Source of the DNA: Vibrio cyclitrophicus
Lineage (GTDB): Bacteria > Pseudomonadota > Gammaproteobacteria > Enterobacterales > Vibrionaceae
NCBI RefSeq assembly: GCF_024347435.1
Contig: NZ_AP025481.1
Span: 1,612,001 to 1,676,000, forward strand
Length of the DNA stretch: 64,000 nt
Direction of reading: 5' to 3'
The translations under genes and the position numbers were made by a program. Shown here piece after piece: positions 9,714 through 18,468 of this stretch. Below the pieces are notes generated by a model. It had not been told where the DNA came from. It made no database searches and worked only from the letters and a program-made list of their open reading frames with translations. Every line of letters begins with the position of its first letter. Positions within the stretch are counted from its first letter, which is position 1.

Positions 9714-9814
9714 TACCAATCGTAGTAAATGACTGGTCACCCAAGCTGGTTAAAATGCTCGAACACTGCTTTTTTTCGGCTCTATTTTTGAGCTCGTATT
9801 TACGGTGATTGGTA
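9714..9814 (+). promoter_or_regulatory. Long hairpin before the secD2 ribosome-binding site
   Basis: Arms 9714-9730 and 9798-9814 pair over 17 positions with two G-U pairs and one mismatch (TACCAATC/GATTGGTA at the base, GTAAAT/ATTTAC at the top). A smaller GGCTC/GAGCT hairpin lies inside. The base of the stem ends three bases before the AAGAAGAGA Shine-Dalgarno region of secD2, so it could control access of the 30S subunit. The sharp terminal palindrome also resembles small MITE-like intergenic repeats, so an inserted element is the alternative. Confidence 0.55.
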
Positions 9815-9833
9815 CAAAGAAGAGATCTTGACT

Positions 9834-11627
9834 GTGAAAAAACGCATTCCAAGAAAACAAATTAACCACTACTCAAAGTGGAAATACGTGGTGCTTATCG
9901 CCACCATCATTATCATGATTCTAAGTGCCTTACCTTCTTGGTTTGGTGAGGACGCCTCGGTTCAAATCAGTAACCGTTCTGAGCAGACGATCGACGCCAC
10001 TCAAGTGACGCAATACCTTGCTAGCGAAGGCATTCAAGCGACATCAGCCTTTCAAAAAGACAAACGCTTAGTTGTGATCTTAGAAGATGCAGAGCAGCAA
10101 GCGAAAGCCAAAGAAGTGCTTAATGAGCGCTTCCTCGACAGCGCAACCGTTGCTCTAGCGATGGAGCCAGCTGCACCTAAATGGCTAACTGATATGGGTT
10201 TTGCGCCGATTCAACTAGGTCTTGATTTACGCGGTGGCGTGCAGTTCTTGCTAGAAGTGGATATGGCACCGGTTTATCACGCGCAAGCTCAAGCGGTGGT
10301 CGACGAGATCACTAGCGAAGTGCGTTATGCCCGTGGTGAAGTGGTGAACAACCAAGTTAAGTTTAATTTCCGCACTGATGCTGATTTTGAACAAGCTCAA
10401 AAGCTGATTCGTGAAGAGTTCCCACAATGGCAACGTGATCGTTCAGATAAATCGCTAACGTTAACCCAATCTGAAGAAGAGCAAAGAACGCTACGTAACC
10501 TAACGGTTCAACAAAACCTGCAAATCATGCGCAGCCGTATTGAAGAGTTAGGCATCACAGAAGCATCAATTCAACGCCAAGGTGAAAGCCGTATTCGTAT
10601 TGAACTGCCGGGCGTACAAGACCCTGCAGCAGCGAAAGATGTGATTGGTGCAACCGCATCACTTGCTTTCTATTCTGTGTACGACAACCCAACGCGCAGC
10701 ACTCAAACGCTGAAGGACACAGACGGCAACCGCGTGGTAGTCGACCGCAAGGCTGTGTTGAGTGGCGAACACATTATCGATGCTCGTAGTGGCATTGGTG
10801 AGATGGGCAGCGCAGAAGTAAACATCACACTGGATTCTTCTGGCGGCAAAAAAATGTCTGAGTTTTCTCGCCATAATATTGGTAAGCCAATGGCGACTGT
10901 TTACAGCGAATACAGCCGCGACAGAGCCGGCAACAGCGAGAAAACCAGTGAAGTGATCAGCGTTGCAAACATCCAATCTCAGTTGGGTAGCCGTTTCCGT
11001 ATCACAGGTGCTGGCACGTTAGGTGAAGCACAAGAGTTGGCTCTACTCCTTCGTGCGGGTTCATTAACCGCGCCCGTTACCATCATTGAAGAGCGTACTA
11101 TTGGCCCATCTCTGGGTGCCGAAAACGTAACCAACGGCTTTGCTGCTTTGGCGCTTGGCTTGGGTCTTACTCTGACGTTTATGGCGCTATGGTATCGCCG
11201 CTTAGGTTGGGTCGCGAACTGTGCATTGGTGGTGAACATGACCACATTGTTTGGCTTGATTGCCTTGCTACCAGGTGCGGTATTAACCTTGCCAGGCATT
11301 GCGGGCTTGGTACTGACCGTCGGTATGGCGGTGGATACCAACGTGCTTATCTTCGAGCGTATTCGAGACAAGATGAAAGAAGGACGTAGTTTTGCTAGTT
11401 CTATCGATCGTGGTTTCGATAGCGCGTTCTCGTCAATTTTCGATGCTAACGTCACCACCATGATCGTTGCTGTGGCTCTATACACCATTGGTAATGGACC
11501 GATTCAGGGCTTCGCTTTGACTCTGGGCTTAGGTCTTCTAACCAGTATGTTTACGGGCATTTTTGCTTCACGAGCGATCATCAATTTGGTTTGGGGGCGT
11601 GACCAACGCCACGACGTAAGGATTTAA
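9834..11627 (+). CDS. secD: Protein translocase subunit SecD (second, VemP-linked paralog)
   Basis: About 597 residues. It has an N-terminal transmembrane segment, the SecD P1-head region, the diagnostic GLDLRGGVQFLLEVDM motif, RIRIELPGV, and the C-terminal five-helix RND-like domain with AVDTNVLIFERIRDKM. With SecF it uses the proton or sodium motive force to pull translocating proteins into the periplasm after SecYEG. In vibrios the secDF2 copy is induced by VemP arrest and is reported to replace the Na+-driven SecDF1 when Na+ is low. GTG 9834 (MKKRIPRK) is preferred over TTG 9828 because the AAGAAGAGA site is then suitably spaced. It lies two bases before secF. Confidence 0.93.
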   Translation: MKKRIPRKQINHYSKWKYVVLIATIIIMILSALPSWFGEDASVQISNRSEQTIDATQVTQYLASEGIQATSAFQKDKRLVVILEDAEQQAKAKEVLNERFLDSATVALAMEPAAPKWLTDMGFAPIQLGLDLRGGVQFLLEVDMAPVYHAQAQAVVDEITSEVRYARGEVVNNQVKFNFRTDADFEQAQKLIREEFPQWQRDRSDKSLTLTQSEEEQRTLRNLTVQQNLQIMRSRIEELGITEASIQRQGESRIRIELPGVQDPAAAKDVIGATASLAFYSVYDNPTRSTQTLKDTDGNRVVVDRKAVLSGEHIIDARSGIGEMGSAEVNITLDSSGGKKMSEFSRHNIGKPMATVYSEYSRDRAGNSEKTSEVISVANIQSQLGSRFRITGAGTLGEAQELALLLRAGSLTAPVTIIEERTIGPSLGAENVTNGFAALALGLGLTLTFMALWYRRLGWVANCALVVNMTTLFGLIALLPGAVLTLPGIAGLVLTVGMAVDTNVLIFERIRDKMKEGRSFASSIDRGFDSAFSSIFDANVTTMIVAVALYTIGNGPIQGFALTLGLGLLTSMFTGIFASRAIINLVWGRDQRHDVRI

Positions 11628-11629
11628 GC

Positions 11630-12583
11630 ATGAGTATTTCAAATATGACTAATTCAAACAGCTATGTTTCAGACCGCTATATTACAGACAGCAACATGAC
11701 TCGCCTCCGTAAGGTGATGTCTGTGATTTCTATTATGCTGTTCATGAGCTCTGTAATGCTGGTGGCAGTGAAAGGTTTTAACTGGGGCTTGGACTTTACT
11801 GGCGGTGTGGTTGCCGAGGTTCAGCTCTCTGACCAAGTGACGAAAGACGCGTTAAAAACCAAGCTTGATACGGCTTTCCAACAAGACGTTCAAGTGGTTG
11901 GCATGGCAGAGCAAGATCGCTGGACGATTCGTTACAGCCAGCTGACAGATGCTCCACAGCCAAACTTAGTGGATGCTTTGTCATCGGTGAGCGACCAAGT
12001 AAAAGTGCTCAACAGCAGCGTGGTTGGCCCTCAAGTGGGTCAAGACATGGTTGAGCAAGGCGGCTTGGCGGTGTTGGTGTGCTTCCTAATGATCATGCTG
12101 TACCTGAGTGTACGATTTGAATGGCGTTTGGCTCTGGGTGCGCTTGCCGCGATTATCTATGATGTCACGCTTATCTTAGGCTTGTTCGCCTTCACTCAAT
12201 TCGAGTTCAACCTGACCGTATTGGCGGCTGTGTTAGCGATTTTGGGTTACTCACTCAATGACTCAATCATCATCGCCGACCGTGTCCGTGAAATGCTGCG
12301 CGGTAATCCAAACGGTGATACTGACAACCTACTTAACGAATCGGTGAAAGCGACCTTCTCACGCACCATGGTGACTTCAGGAACAACTCTAATCACCGTA
12401 TCAGCGCTTTGGCTACTTGGTGGTGCTGCGCTGCAAGGTTTTGCTATTGCGTTGGTTGTCGGCATTGTTAGCGGTACGTGGTCTTCCGTTTCCGTCGGCA
12501 TCACTCTGCCTAAGTTGCTTGGCCTGCAGCCTTGTCACTACAAAGTAAAAGTGCCAGTAGAAGTTGAGGGAGAGTACCCCTAG
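11630..12583 (+). CDS. secF: Protein translocase subunit SecF (second paralog)
   Basis: 317 residues with six transmembrane segments and the SecF signatures GLDFTGGVVAEV near the N-terminus and YSLNDSIIIADRVREMLR in the fourth and fifth helices. It completes the SecDF complex with the gene two bases upstream, with AAGG as ribosome-binding site. An N-terminal polar extension of about 25 residues precedes the first helix. The pair ends at a strong terminator, so vemP-secD-secF form one transcription unit. Confidence 0.95.
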   Translation: MSISNMTNSNSYVSDRYITDSNMTRLRKVMSVISIMLFMSSVMLVAVKGFNWGLDFTGGVVAEVQLSDQVTKDALKTKLDTAFQQDVQVVGMAEQDRWTIRYSQLTDAPQPNLVDALSSVSDQVKVLNSSVVGPQVGQDMVEQGGLAVLVCFLMIMLYLSVRFEWRLALGALAAIIYDVTLILGLFAFTQFEFNLTVLAAVLAILGYSLNDSIIIADRVREMLRGNPNGDTDNLLNESVKATFSRTMVTSGTTLITVSALWLLGGAALQGFAIALVVGIVSGTWSSVSVGITLPKLLGLQPCHYKVKVPVEVEGEYP

Positions 12584-12625
12584 GTTGTTTATGCTCTAGC
12601 AGTACAAGTTAGCAAGTAACGTCAG

Positions 12626-12668
12626 TAAAGCCCTTCGTTTGTAATAAAACGAAGGGCTTTATTTTTTA
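12626..12668 (+). terminator. Terminator after secF
   Basis: A stem of about 15 pairs, TAAAGCCCTTCGTTT with its complement, and a short loop, followed by ATTTTTTA. Confidence 0.92.
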
Positions 12669-12784
12669 TAAGAGTCAAACAGTTAGTGAAAAGAGAGCCT
12701 ATTTCAAAAAACAGTGGATTGAGCAGGCAAGCCCACATGATATGAAGTATGTTTATATGACGTTCGTAGAAATGAGGCAAGGGA

Positions 12785-13651
12785 ATGGAATATCGACATC
12801 AATGTCATGTAGGCGACCATGGTGATGCGCTAAAGCATCCAGTATTGAGTGCACTTGTTCAGTCATTAATGCAGCAACATTCACGCCTCAATGTTATCGA
12901 CACACACTCTGGTACAGGGTGTTATGACCTCACCACCGCACCAAGTAATCATGCAGGTGAGTTTGCTGAAGGGGTCGGGTACTTGTGGCACAATAAGGCT
13001 TATCTTCCTCCTGCATTCGCTTCTTTTATGTCGGTACTGGAATACTACAATCCGAATCAACTTATCTCTTTGTATCCGGGTTCTGCCGCCATCACTTACC
13101 AACAAGGTCGCAGCCAAGATAGCTTCTATTTTTCAGACATTCAGCAAGATGAAGCTGATTTACTGCAAACTAATATCGATAAGTTACAGCGTAACTTTGG
13201 TGTTTCAAGCAAGCTTACGATTAGCGCAGGTGATGGGCTTAAAGCGTTACCTGATGACGTAGCTAAACATGACAATCATCATCTGATTGTTATCGACCCA
13301 CCCTATGAAACTGATTCAGAATATCTCGCGGTGATTGATGCCTTAGTTAAGGCATATCAGCAGTCGGAGAAAGTATCTGCACTAATTTGGTACCCGCTCT
13401 ACACGGATGACAAGAGCTCACTGATTTTGAACCACTGTGTGACCGCAGTGAAAGATGGTTTACTGCCAAGTCCGATTAAATCGGAGCTTCGCCTTCGAGA
13501 TCCTAAGGGTGATGATCGCCTGATCGGTAGTGGTTTACTGTTGTTCAATCCACCACAAGGCATTGCTGGGACAGTTGCAGATACGCTCTATTATTTACAC
13601 AGCCAACTCGCGACCAATGGTGAAGGGTATTGGCAAATCAGAAGTCTATAG
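12785..13651 (+). CDS. rlmJ: 23S rRNA (adenine(2030)-N6)-methyltransferase RlmJ
   Basis: 288 residues, close to the usual 280. The start MEYRHQCHVGDHGDALKH matches the RlmJ N-terminal YRHxxHAGNHADxLKH motif, DTHSGTGCYDL is the SAM-binding loop, and VIDPPYE is the catalytic DPPY motif of N6-adenine methyltransferases. The enzyme methylates A2030 of 23S rRNA. It is preceded by a terminator and stands alone. The His-for-Asn change in the N-terminal motif is mild. Confidence 0.93.
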   Translation: MEYRHQCHVGDHGDALKHPVLSALVQSLMQQHSRLNVIDTHSGTGCYDLTTAPSNHAGEFAEGVGYLWHNKAYLPPAFASFMSVLEYYNPNQLISLYPGSAAITYQQGRSQDSFYFSDIQQDEADLLQTNIDKLQRNFGVSSKLTISAGDGLKALPDDVAKHDNHHLIVIDPPYETDSEYLAVIDALVKAYQQSEKVSALIWYPLYTDDKSSLILNHCVTAVKDGLLPSPIKSELRLRDPKGDDRLIGSGLLLFNPPQGIAGTVADTLYYLHSQLATNGEGYWQIRSL

Positions 13652-13784
13652 CTCTGATTTATATGGGGTTTATGATTACTTTCGAGATGTGTCTCACTAA
13701 ATCGCTAATTTTTGTGTGGTTTAAATTGACCAAACGCTAACTTTTATCGATTGATTAATTGCAGTGAATCATTTAAAAATAGAA

Positions 13785-13906
13785 TATCAATGCGCGCAAG
13801 TGCATAAAGGCTCATAAGTTAAATAATTAGTCTAAGATTAATATCAGATTGTGGTTTACCCCCTAAACTGCATAAGGCTCGCACTAGTCATGCGAGCCTT
13901 TCTTTT
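13785..13906 (+). ncRNA. Possible small RNA ending in a strong terminator
   Basis: A 10-bp perfect stem (AAGGCTCGCA/TGCGAGCCTT) with a T-rich tail at 13874-13906 lies 220 bases after rlmJ with no open frame between. A TAGAAT box at about 13780 could be a -10 element. Two similar segments (GCATAAAGGCTCAT and GCATAAGGCTCGCA) occur within it. This could instead be only a distal rlmJ terminator. No known family is recognised. Confidence 0.25.
13874..13906 (+). terminator. Rho-independent terminator
   Basis: A perfect 10-bp stem AAGGCTCGCA/TGCGAGCCTT with a 7-base loop, followed by TCTTTT. It faces the convergent minus-strand gene at 13931. Confidence 0.85.
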
Positions 13907-13930
13907 GCCTGTCGGAAATGTATTTCTAGT

Positions 13931-14350
13931 CTACTGAGTGACAGAGTTGCACTTCGGGCATTTGTATTTACCTAAATCGTGGAACGTTGAAGGTAGTTCG
14001 GATTCAATAATTAATTTTTTATCGTCGTTGTAGCATTTGGCACAAAAAGGACCTGGAGCTTGTCCTTCTTGAGGTGTTTTCAAAAAGTAATGTCCGTTTG
14101 TAAATACTACTTCTTCATTTTGGTTTAGTTTCTCTTTTAACTCTTTGATAGCCGTTTTCAGTTCTTGGTTTTCCTCTCTCAACTCAGATGCAGCGATTTT
14201 TGCATCAGATAGGGCTTCAATGAGTTCTGCCAGTTTTAACCTGACTTCAGCGTCCTTTAGCGAAGAGTCAATATTCCTCAATTCTTTCGTAATATCTAGT
14301 GCTGTTTTTATCGACGTTATTCCCGCAGAGATACTTGCTACATCAACCAT
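13931..14350 (-). CDS. Hypothetical coiled-coil protein with C-terminal zinc ribbon
   Basis: 139 residues. The first half is a long charged coiled coil (about residues 20-78, rich in Glu, Lys and Leu heptads), followed by a small domain with two CxxC knuckles, CAKC near residue 104 and CPKC near 133, likely a zinc ribbon. Related small proteins occur scattered in genomic islands and phage-derived regions. It stands alone between convergent and tandem neighbours, and its AT-rich leader is unlike the surrounding genes. No function can be assigned. Confidence 0.7.
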   Translation of the reverse strand: MVDVASISAGITSIKTALDITKELRNIDSSLKDAEVRLKLAELIEALSDAKIAASELREENQELKTAIKELKEKLNQNEEVVFTNGHYFLKTPQEGQAPGPFCAKCYNDDKKLIIESELPSTFHDLGKYKCPKCNSVTQ

Positions 14351-14506
14351 TTCGAATTCCCCTGATAGCTTCAGATAATAATAAATCGAGTTGTTTATAT
14401 TTTACCGTATATCAATAAAAACAAATTATAACAGGATCTTAAAACACAGGGTATGAATCAGAACCACAGTTATATTAGCCTGAAGATTTCATGCAGGCCT
14501 TTTCAA

Positions 14507-15246
14507 TTACGCCAACGCTGGGTAATCGATGTAGCCTTTTTCGTTGCCGCCGAATAGGGTGGTGCCGTCTAGTTCTGACAGTTCGCTGCCGTTTTGTAGG
14601 CGTGATACGAGATCTGGGTTGGCCACGAATGGGCGACCAAATGCGACGAGATCGGCGTAGCCTTTACTCAATACTTCTTCGGCGCGCTCTGGTGTGTAAC
14701 TGCCAGCGACGATGATAGCGTTAGAGAACAGCTCTCTTAGATCGACTCGGAAGCTTTCAGGGATAACCGGTGCGTCATCCCAGTCGGCTTCTGAAAGGTG
14801 CAGATAAGCGATATCACGCGCCTGCAGTGCTTTTGACGCTTCTAAAATCGTTGGCACTATGTCTGGGCAGTTCATGTCTTTGAAGGTGATGAATAGGGCC
14901 AAACGTACGCCCACTTTGCCTGCGCCAATTGCTTCAATCACCGCATCTACTACTTCGATTAGAAAGCGAAGTCGGTTCTCACGGCTACCGCCATAGTTGT
15001 CGGTGCGCTTATTTGAATTGGTTCTTAGGAATTGATCGATGAGGTAGCCATTACCACCGTGGATCTCGACGCCGTTGAATCCTGCTTCGACTGCTTTTTT
15101 CGCTGAGTTAGCAAAATCTTGAACAACACGATCGATATCTGCTTGGGTCATCTCTCTTGGTTGGATGCAATCGACCATGTTGCCATAACGACGCGGTTTT
15201 GCAGTTCTAGGCCTTTTAGTTCTGATGTTTCGAATAATTTGTTCAT
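14507..15246 (-). pseudogene. Old Yellow Enzyme family oxidoreductase with internal deletion
   Basis: The C-terminal two thirds of a NemA-like FMN oxidoreductase is intact: GFNGVEIHGGNGYLIDQFL, NKRTDNYGGS, the FMN-phosphate region VAFGRPFVANPDL and the ending GYIDYPAL. The proper N-terminus is also present, in another frame: ATG at 15246 with an AAAGG site gives MNKLFETSELKGLELQNRV and then stops at about 15148. Between them the barrel strands that normally span roughly residues 23-155 are missing, so about 400 bp was lost and the frame broken. An open frame runs to 15283 but its first 40 residues are unrelated to the family. It was probably the last gene of the SDR-MFS cluster. Confidence 0.8.
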
Positions 15247-15331
15247 GGTCTCTACCTTTGTGAATTTTTAGCTGCTGTGCCAATGCCAGTTTGAGAATGA
15301 ATTGGCATTTTGAAGTTTCTGAGTTCTTAAA

Positions 15332-16540
15332 TTACTTAGCTTCTGTTGGTGCGAATATTGAGTTGCTTTGTGGCTTTCCGTTTCGGTTAGCTTTAGCAAT
15401 CAAGAACAAGCCGATGAAAGGAACGACAACGGCAGTGAATGGAATCATTCCTGCGCCTAGTTGGCTGTCGAGTACCATGCCGCCAAGGAAGCCACCGAAG
15501 GCATTGGCCAAGTTAAAGGCTGAGATATTCGCGGTTGCTGCTAGCTCTTGCCCTTCGCCACCGTGGTTCATTACTCGAAGCTGCATAGCAGGAACGTTCG
15601 CAAATGATGCAATGCCAAAGACAAATGCAGCTGCAACGAATAGGATTTTGTTGTCTACAACAAGGCCAACCACTACTAATGAAACGATCATCGCGACAGC
15701 CCAAAACATCGATGCTTTGCCTAAATCTTTGTCAGAAGAGCGTCCGCCCAAGGTGTTACCGATGATTAAGCCGACACCCACAATCACTAAGATCCAAGTG
15801 ACTGACTCTTGACCGTAACCCGTGATGTGCATGGCGATAGGCGCAAGGTAGCCGTAAAGCGTCATGAAGCCAGACCAAGCAAAAGCGGTGATCGCCAAGC
15901 TGATGAGAAGCATTGGATTTTTGAATGCCAACAGCTGAGTTTTGATGTCTTTCGCTTCGCTGTGACCTGAAGATTTTATTGACGTTAAGATTGAAATCAT
16001 GGCGATGGTGCCAAGTGCTGCCACGGTAAAGAAAGTGGTGTGCCAACCGAATTGCAAGCTCACCCAAGTTCCTGCGGGAACCCCTAGAACGTTAGCGAGT
16101 GTTAAGCCAGCGAACATCTGACCAACAGCACGACCTGCCATTTTCTCAGACACTAAATTGGTCGCGACAACTGCACCTATGCCATAGAAAGGACCTTGCA
16201 CTAAGCCTGCGATAACGCGGCTTGCAAGTAGAAGTGGGTAGCTAGGAGCTAAGGCTGACAAGATATTGCCGATGATGAACAGTGCCATTAAGCCAATCAG
16301 TACCATCTTCTTGTTAAAACGTGCGAGGTAGATGGTTAAGATAGGGCCACCAATAACGATAGCCAATGCGTAAGCACTGATTAGGTATCCGGCTTGACCT
16401 TCGGTGATCGAAAGGGATGTGGCAATTTGTGGAAGGATGCCTGCGATAACAAATTCAGCCGTACCAATAGCGAACGCCGCGAGTGTCAGTATCCAAACTT
16501 GGAATGGGATCTTTTCTTTATGGATCGCTTCTGGTTTCAT
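15332..16540 (-). CDS. MFS transporter, drug:H+ antiporter-1 (AraJ/YdhP-like)
   Basis: 402 residues with twelve predicted transmembrane helices. The opening region, IGTAEFVIAGILPQIA, is the typical first helix of DHA1 sugar-efflux/multidrug transporters of the AraJ/YdhP group, and the conserved SRVIAGLVQGPFYGIG segment lies at helix 4. It sits downstream of an SDR gene and upstream of a broken OYE gene on the same strand, opposite a LysR regulator. This is a common arrangement for handling electrophilic or xenobiotic compounds; the substrate is unknown. Confidence 0.9.
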   Translation of the reverse strand: MKPEAIHKEKIPFQVWILTLAAFAIGTAEFVIAGILPQIATSLSITEGQAGYLISAYALAIVIGGPILTIYLARFNKKMVLIGLMALFIIGNILSALAPSYPLLLASRVIAGLVQGPFYGIGAVVATNLVSEKMAGRAVGQMFAGLTLANVLGVPAGTWVSLQFGWHTTFFTVAALGTIAMISILTSIKSSGHSEAKDIKTQLLAFKNPMLLISLAITAFAWSGFMTLYGYLAPIAMHITGYGQESVTWILVIVGVGLIIGNTLGGRSSDKDLGKASMFWAVAMIVSLVVVGLVVDNKILFVAAAFVFGIASFANVPAMQLRVMNHGGEGQELAATANISAFNLANAFGGFLGGMVLDSQLGAGMIPFTAVVVPFIGLFLIAKANRNGKPQSNSIFAPTEAK

Positions 16541-16615
16541 AGTGAAGTACCTGTGTTAATTCTTGTTTGTTAGGACGTTTACATACACGCCCTAACGATT
16601 GTTCTTTGCGGAGTG

Positions 16616-17299
16616 TTAACCGAGTAGAGCACCGCCATCGATGTCGATGATTGACCCCGTTACATATGGGTTGTTAATCACGAATAAATAGCCCATTGCG
16701 ATATCTTTAGCCTCTCCGACTTTGCCTGCTGGTAGGTTGTTTTTCGCGTTGTCGTACATTGTTGAACGAGCTGAGTCATCCATATTTTTGTAGGCTTCAG
16801 TCATGGTAAGGCCGGGGCTGACGGCGTTGACTCTAATCGGTGATAGCTCTTTCGCCAGTACTTTAGTCACGCTCTCTAGTGCGGCATTAATCGCGGTTTT
16901 TACGTAAGTACCAGCAACCACTTTGCGTGACAGCATGCCGGTTGTGAGTGTGATTGAGCCGTTTGGAGTCATGTAACGTGCGGCGTGCTTGGCTACGTTT
17001 AAGCTTCCCCAAAACTTTGTATCAAATGCTGCTTTTGCGTCTGTGATAGCAACGTCTGTCACTTTTCCGCCCGGAGCGTATGAGCCTGCGGTTATTACCA
17101 AATGATCAAAGGCACCAATTGACTCAAAGTAAGCACAAATTGACTTTTCATCTCTGATATCGAGGCCTGTGTGTCGACTGGCAATGTGTACCGTGTTTTC
17201 TTCGTTTCTCAATTGCATTGCTAATGCTTTGCCGATACCAGATGTGCCACCAATGATGACAAAAGTGCTCTTTTCTTGGTTCGCTAGTGTGTTGCTCAT
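16616..17299 (-). CDS. SDR family oxidoreductase lacking the canonical YxxxK
   Basis: 227 residues with the Rossmann start GGTSGIGKALAMQL, a middle strand LVITAGSY replacing NNAG, and the late SDR motif IRVNAVSPGLTMTE. The catalytic YxxxK is not found: the equivalent region reads GTYVKTAINAAL. This is seen in a subgroup of small SDRs adjacent to LysR regulators, so it is not necessarily inactive. It is the first gene of the minus-strand cluster SDR-MFS-OYE, divergent from a LysR-type regulator 126 bases away that probably controls it. Confidence 0.85.
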   Translation of the reverse strand: MSNTLANQEKSTFVIIGGTSGIGKALAMQLRNEENTVHIASRHTGLDIRDEKSICAYFESIGAFDHLVITAGSYAPGGKVTDVAITDAKAAFDTKFWGSLNVAKHAARYMTPNGSITLTTGMLSRKVVAGTYVKTAINAALESVTKVLAKELSPIRVNAVSPGLTMTEAYKNMDDSARSTMYDNAKNNLPAGKVGEAKDIAMGYLFVINNPYVTGSIIDIDGGALLG

Positions 17300-17378
17300 G
17301 GTCTGAATTCCTGCGTGTTCTGCTGATGGTTGTCATTATATTTGTTCGACTAAATTTGATAATTGGCTAAAATATAAA

Positions 17379-17400
17379 TTCATTATTCGGTTTAAATGAA
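17379..17400. promoter_or_regulatory. Inverted repeat in the SDR/LysR divergent promoter region
   Basis: TTCATT and AATGAA are separated by ten bases in the AT-rich 125-bp gap between divergent genes, a plausible binding site for the LysR-type protein encoded at 17425. It is short and could be chance. Confidence 0.3.
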
Positions 17401-17424
17401 CAATAGGGCGAGAGCACGAATAGC

Positions 17425-18360
17425 ATGGATAAGTTTTCAGACATGGCGATGTTCGTCAGTATCGTGAAACATCAAGGTTTGGCTGCTGCGGGACGTGAAC
17501 TGGGTTTATCACCCGCGACCATGACAGCAAGGCTTCAAGCACTTGAAGAACGATATGGTGTGAAGTTGTTGAATCGAAGTACGCGCCATGTGTCTTTGAC
17601 CGACTCTGGAGAGCTGTATCACAAGGCGTGTTTGGAGATTTTAGACAACGTCAGCGAGGCCGAAAACCTGATTCAAAATGGCGTCAAAGAAGTTAAAGGT
17701 CCGTTAAAGATTGCTGCGCCAAAAGACATCGGGAAACAGTACATTCTTCCTATTTTGACTGAGTTTTGTCAGCAGTATCCAGACGTTGTTCCCTACTTGT
17801 ATTTGAACGATAACTTATCGAATATCGCTGAATCAGGCATGGACATCGTGATCCGCTACGGTGAATTGGTTGACAGTAGTTTGATCTCTAGACGCTTATC
17901 ACCAAGCCGACGAGTGCTATGTGCTTCACCAGAATATCTCGCTAAACACGGCACGCCGATCAAGCCACAAGATTTGGTTGATCATGCGTGTCTGGCGATG
18001 CTTCGCAGCAACGAAGAACTCAAAACCTGGCACTTCCAAGATCATGACATGAAGAAGGCTGTGACGGTGGTTCCCAAGCGATTTTCGGATGATGGCGAAG
18101 TGATCCGTTATTGGGCGCTACAAGGAGAGGGGATTGCACTGAAATCCATTCTGGATGTGCAAGATGACATCAATAATCAGCGTCTTGTGACGTTACTTAA
18201 CGGCTACATGAAGAACTTCAATACCGCGATGTCTGTGTCCAGTACCGATTTGAATGTGGTGTACATCAGCAAGAAATATCAGCCGAAACGTATCCGACTC
18301 TTCTTAGATTATCTTCTTGAGAACTTCAGTGGTTTGGTCGAAAGATCAGGTAAAGAGTAG
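17425..18360 (+). CDS. LysR family transcriptional regulator
   Basis: 311 residues. The N-terminal winged helix-turn-helix (residues 1-62) contains GLAAAGRELGLSPATMTARLQALEERYGVKLLNRSTRHVSLT in the standard LysR layout, here split as helix-turn-helix and wing. The C-terminal effector domain begins at about residue 92 (GPLKIAAPKDIG) and follows the CrgA/YafC-like subgroup. Its divergent orientation to the SDR-MFS-OYE cluster is the usual LysR arrangement, so it probably regulates that cluster and itself. Confidence 0.92.
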   Translation: MDKFSDMAMFVSIVKHQGLAAAGRELGLSPATMTARLQALEERYGVKLLNRSTRHVSLTDSGELYHKACLEILDNVSEAENLIQNGVKEVKGPLKIAAPKDIGKQYILPILTEFCQQYPDVVPYLYLNDNLSNIAESGMDIVIRYGELVDSSLISRRLSPSRRVLCASPEYLAKHGTPIKPQDLVDHACLAMLRSNEELKTWHFQDHDMKKAVTVVPKRFSDDGEVIRYWALQGEGIALKSILDVQDDINNQRLVTLLNGYMKNFNTAMSVSSTDLNVVYISKKYQPKRIRLFLDYLLENFSGLVERSGKE

Positions 18361-18468
18361 ACGCTTACCTACGTATGACGGATCTCTCGAACTCAGCGTC
18401 AGCTTACGGACAGAGATCATCGTTCTGGTTATGATACCTGCAACATAAGGACGTGATTGGAGAGAGAA

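Noticed and set aside
10979-11488. 169-codon minus-strand ORF inside secD
   Set aside because: Antisense shadow of a conserved gene with no support of its own.
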